Assembly (NCBI GenBank): GCA_045644325.1
Contig: JAZRGT010000041.1
Span: forward strand, 1-11,296
Source: CAG-390 sp045644325
GTDB taxonomy: Bacteria > Bacillota > Clostridia > Oscillospirales > CAG-272
Direction: 5' to 3'
Length of the DNA stretch: 11,296 bases
Part shown: positions 1-6,645 of the stretch, piece by piece
Layout: every line of letters begins with the position of its first letter
Numbering within the stretch: position 1 is the stretch's first letter
Program-made: the position numbers and the translations under genes
Notes under the pieces: model-generated
The model's database searches: none
The model's input: the letters and a program-made list of their open reading frames with translations, nothing else
What the model was told of the DNA's origin: nothing

Positions 1-75
1 GCTTGTACTTCTTAGTCTGTTGTTCAATTTTCAATGACCTCGCCGCCGCTTCGCTCTTCAGCTCTGCGCGACAGC
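1..75 (-). other. Putative rRNA operon leader transcript (5' part)
   Basis: This is the transcribed region downstream of the strong minus-strand promoter. It is GC-rich at first and then contains the minus-strand stretch CATTGAAAATTGAACAACA (about 36-18), which resembles the 'TTGAAAA(C/T)TGAACA' sequences seen in leaders and spacers of Firmicutes rRNA operons. No protein-coding start is evident. The 16S gene itself would lie outside the window. A tRNA operon leader is the main alternative. Confidence 0.55.
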
Positions 76-81
76 TTGTAT

Positions 82-110
82 ATTATACCACTTTCATCCC
101 CTTTTGTCAA
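82..110 (-). promoter_or_regulatory. Strong minus-strand promoter, probably of an rRNA operon
   Basis: Read on the minus strand, a perfect -35 box TTGACA (110-105) and a perfect -10 box TATAAT (87-82) are separated by 17 bp. Upstream (about 111-150) are runs of A on the minus strand that look like an UP element. Perfect boxes plus an A-tract UP element are typical of rRNA promoters. Transcription would start near 75 and leave the window at position 1. The promoter itself is close to certain; the assignment to an rRNA operon is inferred. Confidence 0.85.
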
Positions 111-329
111 CCCTTTTTTGAAAGTTTTTTTCGGTTTTTTGAGGTTTGTTTGTTAAGTTGCATATTGCATAATTTTATCGGTTACGTTTTGTGCATATTG
201 ATCATATAATTCATTCAATTTTAGTATTTCACAAATTTGTATTCCTTTTTACTATGCATATCTCATTCAACCGTAGTAAAAATTTCTTTCAATTTGAGCC
301 GCTCAAAACTGAATTCGGAAGTTTTTATA
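111..329. other. AT-rich intergenic stretch without a recognised gene
   Basis: The segment between the two divergent promoters (minus strand toward position 1, plus strand toward the PAS gene) is AT-rich. Apart from the A-tracts next to the rrn-type promoter it shows nothing recognisable. Its short open frames lack ribosome binding sites and look like chance. Confidence 0.6.
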
Positions 330-358
330 TTGAAAGAACTTCGCTTTTGTGCTATAAT
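330..358 (+). promoter_or_regulatory. Promoter of the PAS protein gene
   Basis: A -35 box TTGAAA (330-335), a 17-bp spacer and a -10 box TATAAT (353-358) predict a transcript starting near 365. That leaves about 160 nt of untranslated leader before the PAS gene. A second TATAAT at 398-403 has no matching -35 box and is less likely to be used. Confidence 0.75.
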
Positions 359-425
359 ATATGCAGATATTTATCGGTGCAAGTCCGCGCAAGAAGGTAT
401 AATATTAAACTAAATTTCTTAAATA

Positions 426-471
426 GGTGAAATGCTCGATCGGTGCGCGCGCCGACCTTGGAAGGCATACC
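426..471 (+). other. Structured element in the PAS gene leader
   Basis: The leader can fold into a nested hairpin. GGT (426-428) pairs with ACC (469-471), ATGCT (432-436) with GGCAT (464-468), and the inner stem TCGGTG (440-445) with CGCCGA (450-455) around a CGCG loop. Purine-containing internal loops lie between the stems. There is no U-tract, so it is not an intrinsic terminator. It matches no riboswitch class I can recall. Confidence 0.35.
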
Positions 472-523
472 ACAATAGCAATTGAAAACAAGATAGAATT
501 TATGAAACATTTGAGGTAATAAG

Positions 524-877
524 ATGGAACAGATACTCAAAAGTATTTTAGAGCAAGACCGTGCACCGATCGTTGTCTGCGATATGGAGTCAACCGTGGT
601 ATATATGAACCCCTCTGCAATAACGCGGTATAAGCGCGATCTGACGGGCAGAAGCATAAAAGCCTGTCACCCCGCCGCCGCAAACGCAAGGATCGATCAA
701 GTGCTCGAATGGTTTAAAAAGAGCCGCGAAAACAACATCGTTTACACCTTCCGCAACGACGAGGAAAACAAGGACGTTTATATGGTCGCGCTCCGCGATC
801 CCGACGGCACGCTCATTGGCTACTACGAAAAGCACGAATACAGAAACCGCGAAACTGCGAAGCTTTACGATATTTAA
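524..877 (+). CDS. Small stand-alone PAS domain protein (PAS_10-like)
   Basis: This 117-residue protein consists of a single PAS sensor fold and nothing else. It has no signal peptide, membrane segment, kinase or DNA-binding domain, so it must act in the cytoplasm, probably with a partner. The pattern 'YMNPSAITRY...GRSIKACHP...FKKS...VYMVALRDPDGTLIGYYEKHE' resembles the PAS domain found at the end of DUF438 proteins, including the conserved CHP motif. The start is fixed by TTGAGG at 511-516, seven bases before ATG. It has its own promoter and a long structured leader. Its stop codon overlaps that of the convergent pnuC gene, so no terminator fits between them. The ligand is unknown; heme or another small molecule bound at the CHP histidine is only a possibility. 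Confidence 0.85.
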   Translation: MEQILKSILEQDRAPIVVCDMESTVVYMNPSAITRYKRDLTGRSIKACHPAAANARIDQVLEWFKKSRENNIVYTFRNDEENKDVYMVALRDPDGTLIGYYEKHEYRNRETAKLYDI

Positions 878-1554
878 TCCGCTTGCCTTTTCTTCATTCT
901 CTGCCAGCTTATAAATCCGTAGATATCGTTAAACAGAAACGCAACAAAGCAAGCGAGAACGGAAATATACTGTCTGTCCGCAATGCTCGCAAGACTCCAT
1001 AAAACAATGAGAACAACATCATTGAACGCGTAAGCCAAAGCGTAATATGGGCTTCGGCGAAACGTAAGATACGCGGCAAGAAAGCTTGTGCTCACGGAAA
1101 ACGTGCTCGGCAAAAGATTTGACGTGCCAAAGTACTTCAAAATGAAGTAAAAAGCTACCGTCACGGGGATTGCGGCGATGCACATCAGCACCGTCTCTAC
1201 CTTGCTTATGCGGTTCACCTTCACCTCGGAGCCATCGCCGTAGGGATTGCGCAACCAAGAGATCAGCGCGAATACCGCCATCGGCATAGTCATTCCGAGA
1301 TATGTTATCATCTCTCCGTAATAGGAAAAGGTGAACGAAATAATGCCGTAGAGCAGGCTGAATACTATCATAAGCACGTTTCCGAAGGCGTTCCCCTTGG
1401 CAAAAAAGATGAGCGAGCTCACTCCGATAAGGGACGCCGCAAGCGACAGATAATTCGTTCTGTCAAATGCAAGAAACGATATGACGATCAAAGCGACGGA
1501 CGACGCCCAGAGCACAATCTCAAGCTTTGAAAAATAGTTAAACACCTTCTTCAT
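874..1554 (-). CDS. pnuC: PnuC-family vitamin transporter (probably nicotinamide riboside)
   Basis: This 226-residue integral membrane protein has about seven hydrophobic segments and ends in a basic tail. The C-terminal pattern 'FLFNDIYGFISWQRMKKRQ' is the conserved (N/D)xYGFxxW signature of PnuC transporters, which move nicotinamide riboside (PnuC), thiamine (PnuT) or riboflavin (PnuX) by facilitated diffusion. The sequence alone does not settle the substrate; nicotinamide riboside is the default. The start at 1554 is chosen because GGAGG (minus strand, around 1563-1559) precedes it at the right distance. A longer in-frame start at 1593 would have to translate the terminator and the ribosome binding site, so it is rejected. 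The gene is transcribed alone from a near-consensus promoter and preceded by an attenuator leader. Its stop codon overlaps that of the convergent PAS gene. Confidence 0.9.
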   Translation of the reverse strand: MKKVFNYFSKLEIVLWASSVALIVISFLAFDRTNYLSLAASLIGVSSLIFFAKGNAFGNVLMIVFSLLYGIISFTFSYYGEMITYLGMTMPMAVFALISWLRNPYGDGSEVKVNRISKVETVLMCIAAIPVTVAFYFILKYFGTSNLLPSTFSVSTSFLAAYLTFRRSPYYALAYAFNDVVLIVLWSLASIADRQYISVLACFVAFLFNDIYGFISWQRMKKRQAD

Positions 1555-1563
1555 ATATCCTCC

Positions 1564-1625
1564 AAAAAACAAAGCATCCGTGCACATCTTCAAAGACCTA
1601 ACGATGTGCGGACGGATGCTTTTTG
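1564..1625 (-). terminator. Intrinsic terminator in the pnuC leader, possibly bidirectional
   Basis: A 16-bp interrupted hairpin (arms 1573-1588 and 1603-1620) is followed on the minus strand by TTGTTTTTT, just before the pnuC ribosome binding site. On the plus strand the same hairpin is followed by TTTTT (620-624 of the second kilobase), so it could also stop plus-strand read-through from the PAS gene. Confidence 0.8.
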
Positions 1626-1646
1626 CATCTGCTACCCGGCGGCAGC
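1573..1646 (-). promoter_or_regulatory. Attenuator-type leader of pnuC (unassigned riboswitch candidate)
   Basis: The pnuC leader RNA (minus strand) shows three elements in order. First is a 4-bp hairpin CTGC/GCAG with loop CGCCGGGTA (1645-1629). Second is GATGC-AAAAA-GCATC (1629-1615). Third is a long hairpin pairing 1620-1612 with 1581-1573 (9 bp) and 1609-1603 with 1588-1582 (7 bp), with a CC bulge, followed by TTGTTTTTT. The second hairpin uses the 5' arm of the terminator, so the two exclude each other, as in attenuators and riboswitches. A 12-codon frame ATG CAA AAA ... TGA runs through the terminator 5' arm and loop and could be a leader peptide, but its ribosome binding site is weak. 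I cannot match it to a known class. Confidence 0.6.
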
Positions 1647-1658
1647 TTATTTTTTATA

Positions 1659-1687
1659 ATTATACCATAAATCTGCGAAGAAGTCAA
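1659..1687 (-). promoter_or_regulatory. Promoter of pnuC
   Basis: On the minus strand, TTGACT (1687-1682) and TATAAT (1664-1659) are separated by 17 bp. Transcription would start near 1652, giving a leader of about 100 nt that holds the attenuator hairpins. The promoter is divergent from that of the glycosidase gene, with the two -35 boxes about 57 bp apart. Confidence 0.85.
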
Positions 1688-1744
1688 CCGTTTGACTTGC
1701 GAAAGAAATACAGTTAACAACCAAATACAGTAAATAAGTTTTTA

Positions 1745-1773
1745 TTGACACCGACAATATTTTGTGTTATAAT
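1745..1773 (+). promoter_or_regulatory. Promoter of the GH39-like glycosidase gene
   Basis: Perfect TTGACA (1745-1750) and TATAAT (1768-1773) boxes have a 17-bp spacer. Transcription would start near 1780, leaving a short leader of about 35 nt before the ATG at 1815. No operator or cre-like site was identified with confidence. Confidence 0.88.
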
Positions 1774-1814
1774 TAAATTGTAAAAAATCAAGCGCATTGC
1801 GTGGAAGGAAAAGC

Positions 1815-3158
1815 ATGAAACTTAATTTTAATTTTGAAAAGAATATAGGTAAGATCAAGCCGATGCACGCGGTCGGTCAGCCTCCCGTTGAGATTGGTAA
1901 CAATGGCGTTGAGGACGATATGTTCCATTATCTTACCGAAGCTAATATTCCGTATTCCCGTCTGCACGATACGTACGGCTGCTTCGCGAGCAATGTTTTC
2001 GTAGATATACCCAACCTTTTCCGTGATTTTGATGCGGACGAGAATGATCCCGAATCTTACGATTTCGCCTTCACCGACGAGCTGCTCTCCAAGATGGTTG
2101 CCGCAAAGGTCGAGCCTTATTTTCGCCTTGGTGTGACTATCGAAAATGCTCATATGGTCAAGGCTTACCGCGTTTTTCCTCCCAAGGATCCCGCAAAGTG
2201 GGCGCGAATCTGCGAGCACGTTATCCGTCACTACAACGAGGGCTGGGCAAACGGTTTTCATTTCGGCATCAAGTATTGGGAAATCTGGAATGAGCCCGAT
2301 AACGAAGAATCAATCGAACTGAACAATATGTTCAAGGGCACGGCTGAGGAGTATTATGAGCTTTACGCCGTAGCTTCAAAGCATCTGCGCGAGTGCTTCG
2401 GCGATAGCATCAAGATCGGTGGATACGCAAGCACAGGGCTTTACGTTGGCTATATGCAAGAAGAGGAAAAATATCGCCAGCCGCACGAGATCACCCATTG
2501 GGAGGCGCGCGCGATCTATCATACCAAGTATCTCCTCGGATTCCTCGACCGCGTAAAGCGTGATAATCTCCCCTTTGACTTTTTCTCTCATCATAGCTAT
2601 ATGGATGTCAAACGTACAGAAGATATTCAGAAATACGCGGAAAAATTGCTTGCCGATGCAGGATATCCCGATATCGAGATCCATCTCAATGAATGGAACA
2701 CCGATCGCACACGAGATACCCGCGGCACTACCAAGGCGTCCGCTGACGTTGCGGCAATGATGATGGCTATGCACGAAACGAAAATGTCGATGATGTGCTA
2801 TTATGATGCGCGTATCGATATCAGTGTTTACGGAGGTCTGTTCAACCCGATGACCTATGAGCCTTTCTGTACTTATTATTCATTCAAGGCGTTCGGTAAG
2901 CTCTATGCAATGGAAAATCAGATCGAGGTCAACGGCGATCTCGGCAACGGTCTTTACGCAATGGCGGCAACCAATGGACGCGAGCGCGGAATTCTCATCA
3001 CCAACATCGGCGAGGAAAAGGAGATCGAAACCAACCTCGGCAGAGGATATACCGCTTATCGGATCGACGAAAAGCATTTTATGACAAAGACACGTGTCAG
3101 CGTCAAGAAATTTAAGCTAAAGCAATACGATACCTTGTATATCGAAAAGAACCTATAA
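1815..3158 (+). CDS. Cytoplasmic clan GH-A glycoside hydrolase, GH39-like (beta-xylosidase-type)
   Basis: This 447-residue protein has an N-terminal TIM-barrel glycosidase domain and a small beta-rich C-terminal part (about residues 370-447). The clan GH-A catalytic pair is visible: 'WEIWNEPD' with acid/base Glu160, and 'IHLNEWN' with nucleophile Glu293. The spacing and the NEPD motif suit GH39-type beta-xylosidases, which release xylose or similar sugars from oligosaccharides. The true substrate is not determined; another GH-A family is possible. There is no signal peptide, so it acts on imported oligosaccharides. The start is ATG 1815, preceded by GGAAGG; an in-frame TTG at 1797 would overlap this site and is rejected. 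It is monocistronic, with its own promoter and terminator, and no sugar transporter gene sits beside it in the window. Confidence 0.8.
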   Translation: MKLNFNFEKNIGKIKPMHAVGQPPVEIGNNGVEDDMFHYLTEANIPYSRLHDTYGCFASNVFVDIPNLFRDFDADENDPESYDFAFTDELLSKMVAAKVEPYFRLGVTIENAHMVKAYRVFPPKDPAKWARICEHVIRHYNEGWANGFHFGIKYWEIWNEPDNEESIELNNMFKGTAEEYYELYAVASKHLRECFGDSIKIGGYASTGLYVGYMQEEEKYRQPHEITHWEARAIYHTKYLLGFLDRVKRDNLPFDFFSHHSYMDVKRTEDIQKYAEKLLADAGYPDIEIHLNEWNTDRTRDTRGTTKASADVAAMMMAMHETKMSMMCYYDARIDISVYGGLFNPMTYEPFCTYYSFKAFGKLYAMENQIEVNGDLGNGLYAMAATNGRERGILITNIGEEKEIETNLGRGYTAYRIDEKHFMTKTRVSVKKFKLKQYDTLYIEKNL

Positions 3159-3165
3159 AATTCGG

Positions 3166-3197
3166 AAAGACTGCGCCCGAGAGGTGCAGTCTTTTTA
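3166..3197 (+). terminator. Terminator of the GH39-like gene
   Basis: A 9-bp stem AAAGACTGC (3166-3174) pairs with GCAGTCTTT (3186-3194) around an 11-nt loop and runs into TTTTT. It lies directly after the glycosidase stop codon and before the next promoter, so it ends the monocistronic transcript. Confidence 0.88.
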
Positions 3198-3226
3198 ATT
3201 ACATAGGAAAAAATCTCCGCTTTATG

Positions 3227-3255
3227 TTGACAGAGAGTAGCTTATATGATAAAAT
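3227..3255 (+). promoter_or_regulatory. Promoter of the four-gene run starting with the phosphodiesterase
   Basis: TTGACA (3227-3232), a 17-bp spacer and TAAAAT (3250-3255) predict a start near 3262 and a leader of only about 25 nt. The ribosome binding site GGAG is at 3274-3277, before ATG 3287. Confidence 0.8.
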
Positions 3256-3286
3256 TTTAGTATGAAATCTTTTGGAGCTTTACGAT

Positions 3287-6031
3287 ATGAAAAAAATACT
3301 TTTCGCAATCTCTATTATCCTTTGCCTCAGCTTTTTGATATCGGCGATACCGCTATTTGCTGAAGATAATAATACACCCGAAATGGGGTCGTTTGAAGAA
3401 ATAATGTCTTCCTATTATAATCCCAACGGACGCTCGATGTCCTGCGCTCACAGAGCCATCACCTACATCGGCAACCCGATCCCCGAAAATTCGCTCGTTG
3501 CAATTCAGGATTCCATCGACCACAAGGTCGATATCGTCGAGCTTGACATTGCGCGCACCAAGGACGGAGTTTACGTTCTCTGCCACGACAGCAGCATCAA
3601 GCGCACCACGACTTATACGGGATCTCTCAACGTGTCCGATATGACCTACGCGGAGATATGCAAGTATCCTCTGCTCCAATATACGGGCGGATCGCGTGAC
3701 GTTTACCGCGACGAAAACGGCAACACGCTCGTAATGCCCACCTTTGAGGATGCCCTCAAGCTTTGCAAAGGCAAGATAATGATCAATCTCGATAAGTTCA
3801 CGAGTCAATGGAGCAACCGAATGGAGCTTTACGAGCTTGTCAGAAAAAATGACTGCCTCGATATCGTAATGTTCAAGGGTGGATATGACAGCCAAAAGAT
3901 TCAAGGCTGGCACGCGGAGATTATGAAAAAATACGGAAAAGATGCGACAATGCCGAATTTCTGCACTATGAACAGCAACAGAAATGCGGAGAGTTGGGTA
4001 AAAGAGATCAAAGCGCATCACGATGCCGAGACCGCATTTACCGTTGAGGCGGGATTCTCAGATTACACCCAAGCGCAAAGCAACCCCGCCGTGATCGCGA
4101 AGATCAAGCAATACACCCGTGCCTTTACGAACGTTCTCTACGAATCCATCGGCGGCACTCACGGCGCAAAGCACAAGGAAAATTCCACAGGCTGGGCGGC
4201 GGTGCTTGCCCTCGGTTACAATATAATCCAGACCAATAATGCCGCAGACCTTGTGAATTATATCTACGCAAACTATTCAACACCGACAAGAGATATCGGC
4301 AAGGGTCTCGATCTGCTCTATTTTTCGGATTACAAGCATGAAGGTATAAACTACACGATCGCTATAAACGCGCCGTCTGTAAAACTCTTTAACGGAGATT
4401 ATATTTCCTTCAAAAACGTCGATTTCGGCAGCGCGGACGGAAACAGCCTCGTTGCAAACATAACGGGTTCTTCGGGCAAAGGAGAGCTTGTTATAAGAAA
4501 AGATTCGCCCACGGGCGAAATCATCGCAAAATTCGATCTTTCTCAGATCGGAAATCAGACCGCGAACGTCGCCGCAGAATTGCAGATCACCGATCTCGGC
4601 GTATGCAACGTCTACGTTTGTGCGGAAAATATGGGAGACGGTTTCGTTTCGGCTTCAAAGCTGACCTGCGCCGATCCGATGGAAGGAGAAATTTCACGTA
4701 TTGCAGGTATTTCGATCTTTACAAGACCCGAAGTTGCACCTGCCCTTCCCTCTCAGGTTTCGATCGTCAATGAATTCGGTTTTACTTATAATTCGGATGT
4801 AATTTGGTCACCTGTTCCCGCGGAATGCTATTCCGAAAATCTCACACGCTTTACCGTTCCCGGAATACTCAAGCTCAACTGTCAGACGGTATACGCAACC
4901 GTCACCGTCCTCGACCTTGATATGTCAGGCGCGGCGGTCTGGTTCGACTCGCTCGGCGAAATGAAGCTCGGCGAATCGGGCGAGGTGCTTGAATGGTACG
5001 ACAGCGTAAGCTCCATCCCCGCGACCGCGGACAGTAAAACTGCACCCATCTATCAGGATTGCTCTGTACGCTTTGACGGCAACGGTGACAATATGATCTA
5101 CAATCACAGCCTTTCGGACAAGGGCAATATCTCGATCATCATCAATGCCAAGACGGATAAAAAGTCCACCGACTATCTGAGCGACTACAAGATCAACAAT
5201 TCCGCGCGCTACACTCTGCTCCACTATCCCGAATCGGGCAACTGGGGAAGCGTTTACTTCACCGCGTTCAAAAACGGCATCGTCTGCCGCTTCGGCTCGG
5301 GCGCAAACAATAACAGAGGTATTTATTACACCGCCCGAAAGATCGAGGGATGGTCAACCGTCTCCGCGATCAAGAACGGAAACTCCGAAAAGCTCTATCT
5401 CGGCTCGGAAATGGTTTATGACAGAAGCGCGGACAGAGCAAATCTTTATCAAGCGGGCACGCCCGGCAAGTCGATCGTCGCAACCCACGAATACGCCTAC
5501 ATCGGACTCGGCATCCAAAGCTCGACCAACTATTATTACAGCGGCGAGGTCGGAGATATCGTCGTATTTGAAAGAACGCTGAACGATACCGAAATCGCCA
5601 CACTCGATGCGTATTTCAAGGCAAAAAATCAAAACACTCTCAAGGATAAGAGCGATACCGTCGCGGCTGAGTTTGAAAGCTTTTTAACTAACAACAAAGA
5701 TGCGGCGCACTCCCTCGAATACACCTCCGACAGCTCTGCCCACACCGCGACATGCAGCAACTGTGCCTATACCGCCACCGAGGCGCATACCTTCAACTAT
5801 GCGGCAAAGGATGATGAAAGCCACGTCAAGACCTGCGCGCTTTGCGGATACGAGTGCGATGAGTCGCACAACTATCAAGGAACCCAAACGGTATACAAAT
5901 GCTCCCTCTGCCACGCAGAAAAGCAGTTGCCTGATGAGTCGGGCAATGTAACCGTGATCGTTATAGCTTGTGCCGTCGCTACAGTTGCTTTGGCTGCAAC
6001 GGTATATATAATGTATAGGAAGAAAAAATGA
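3287..6031 (+). CDS. Secreted, membrane-anchored glycerophosphodiester phosphodiesterase with CBM6-, Ig- and LamG-like domains
   Basis: This 914-residue surface protein has a signal peptide (residues 1-25, cut near 'LFA-ED') and then a GDPD domain (about 45-345). The catalytic pattern is visible: His55-Arg56, Glu67-Asn-Ser, Glu85-x-Asp87 and His100-Asp101. GDPD enzymes hydrolyse glycerophosphodiesters to glycerol-3-phosphate and an alcohol, using a metal ion. Next come a CBM6-like module (about 355-460, 'VDFGSADG...'), a bacterial Ig-like group 4 domain (about 486-545) and a concanavalin/LamG-like domain (about 546-778). The C-terminal region (about 805-880) has three CxxC pairs, followed by a single membrane helix (about 887-909) ending in RKKK. 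No proper LPXTG motif is present, so anchoring is by the helix. Start ATG 3287 follows GGAG; an in-frame TTG at 3272 overlaps that site. The gene overlaps the methyltransferase by ATGA. A surface polymer such as a teichoic acid is a plausible but unproven substrate. Confidence 0.85.
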   Translation: MKKILFAISIILCLSFLISAIPLFAEDNNTPEMGSFEEIMSSYYNPNGRSMSCAHRAITYIGNPIPENSLVAIQDSIDHKVDIVELDIARTKDGVYVLCHDSSIKRTTTYTGSLNVSDMTYAEICKYPLLQYTGGSRDVYRDENGNTLVMPTFEDALKLCKGKIMINLDKFTSQWSNRMELYELVRKNDCLDIVMFKGGYDSQKIQGWHAEIMKKYGKDATMPNFCTMNSNRNAESWVKEIKAHHDAETAFTVEAGFSDYTQAQSNPAVIAKIKQYTRAFTNVLYESIGGTHGAKHKENSTGWAAVLALGYNIIQTNNAADLVNYIYANYSTPTRDIGKGLDLLYFSDYKHEGINYTIAINAPSVKLFNGDYISFKNVDFGSADGNSLVANITGSSGKGELVIRKDSPTGEIIAKFDLSQIGNQTANVAAELQITDLGVCNVYVCAENMGDGFVSASKLTCADPMEGEISRIAGISIFTRPEVAPALPSQVSIVNEFGFTYNSDVIWSPVPAECYSENLTRFTVPGILKLNCQTVYATVTVLDLDMSGAAVWFDSLGEMKLGESGEVLEWYDSVSSIPATADSKTAPIYQDCSVRFDGNGDNMIYNHSLSDKGNISIIINAKTDKKSTDYLSDYKINNSARYTLLHYPESGNWGSVYFTAFKNGIVCRFGSGANNNRGIYYTARKIEGWSTVSAIKNGNSEKLYLGSEMVYDRSADRANLYQAGTPGKSIVATHEYAYIGLGIQSSTNYYYSGEVGDIVVFERTLNDTEIATLDAYFKAKNQNTLKDKSDTVAAEFESFLTNNKDAAHSLEYTSDSSAHTATCSNCAYTATEAHTFNYAAKDDESHVKTCALCGYECDESHNYQGTQTVYKCSLCHAEKQLPDESGNVTVIVIACAVATVALAATVYIMYRKKK

Positions 6032-6642
6032 CAAATAATGAACTTTCGTGGGACAAGCTCCTGCAGATCAAAACAATAGGGCGCGATGATACGAGCTCGG
6101 ATGAATATCGCTATCCGTATGAACCCACACCCTACAGCGTTCTCGAACGTTTGGTAAGTACTAAACTTTTCGGCAAGGACGATGTGGTTCTCGACTACGG
6201 CTGCGGAAAAGGCAGAGTCGGTTTCTTTATCTCATATCGGACGAAAGCCAAATCGATCGGAATTGAATACGATGAGCACATCTGCCAAAGCGCGCTCGAT
6301 AACCGTAAAAGCGCCGTTTCACGGACAAAGGCAGATTTCGTACTGACTCGCGCGGAAGAATACGAAGTCCCCGCCGAGGTTAACCGTTGCTATTTCTTCA
6401 ATCCCTTTTCGGTAGAAATTCTGCAAAAAGTAATGGCAGGGATCATTGATTCTTGGTATGCCGCCCCGCGCGAGATCTTGCTGTTCTTTTATTATCCGTC
6501 GGACGAATTTATGTGCTACCTTATGACTCTCGATGAGCTCGAATTCTACGACGAGATTGAATGCGGCGACCTCTTCGACGGTAACGATCCGCGCGAGAGG
6601 ATTATGGTTTTTCAGTTGCCCTTCTATGAAATTGAGGATTAA
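6028..6642 (+). CDS. Class I SAM-dependent methyltransferase
   Basis: This 204-residue cytoplasmic protein has a Rossmann-type methyltransferase fold. The SAM-binding motif I 'VVLDYGCGKGRVG' covers about residues 53-64, followed by the acidic 'GIEYDE' at the end of strand 2. A 'CYFFNPFS' segment (about 121-128) occupies the motif IV position, where catalytic residues lie in many methyltransferases. No target-recognition domain is visible, so the substrate (small molecule, protein or RNA) is unknown. The start codon overlaps the stop of the phosphodiesterase (ATGA at 6028-6031), which implies translational coupling and one transcript. The serine hydrolase gene follows after three bases. Confidence 0.85.
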   Translation: MTNNELSWDKLLQIKTIGRDDTSSDEYRYPYEPTPYSVLERLVSTKLFGKDDVVLDYGCGKGRVGFFISYRTKAKSIGIEYDEHICQSALDNRKSAVSRTKADFVLTRAEEYEVPAEVNRCYFFNPFSVEILQKVMAGIIDSWYAAPREILLFFYYPSDEFMCYLMTLDELEFYDEIECGDLFDGNDPRERIMVFQLPFYEIED

Positions 6643-6645
6643 TCA

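Noticed and set aside
371..395. GGTGCAAGTCC resembling group II intron or cobalamin riboswitch segments
   Set aside because: None of the other conserved elements of either RNA are present in the short leader.
1555..1593. Longer PnuC start at 1593
   Set aside because: It would translate the terminator arm, the U-tract and the GGAGG site; the start at 1554 has a well-spaced ribosome binding site.
3353..4021. Minus-strand open frame inside the phosphodiesterase gene
   Set aside because: No ribosome binding site or domain pattern; the plus strand encodes an intact GDPD domain here.
5900..5945. Possible sortase signal 'LPDESG' near the phosphodiesterase C-terminus
   Set aside because: It does not fit LPXTG spacing, and the helix that follows is a normal membrane anchor with a basic tail.
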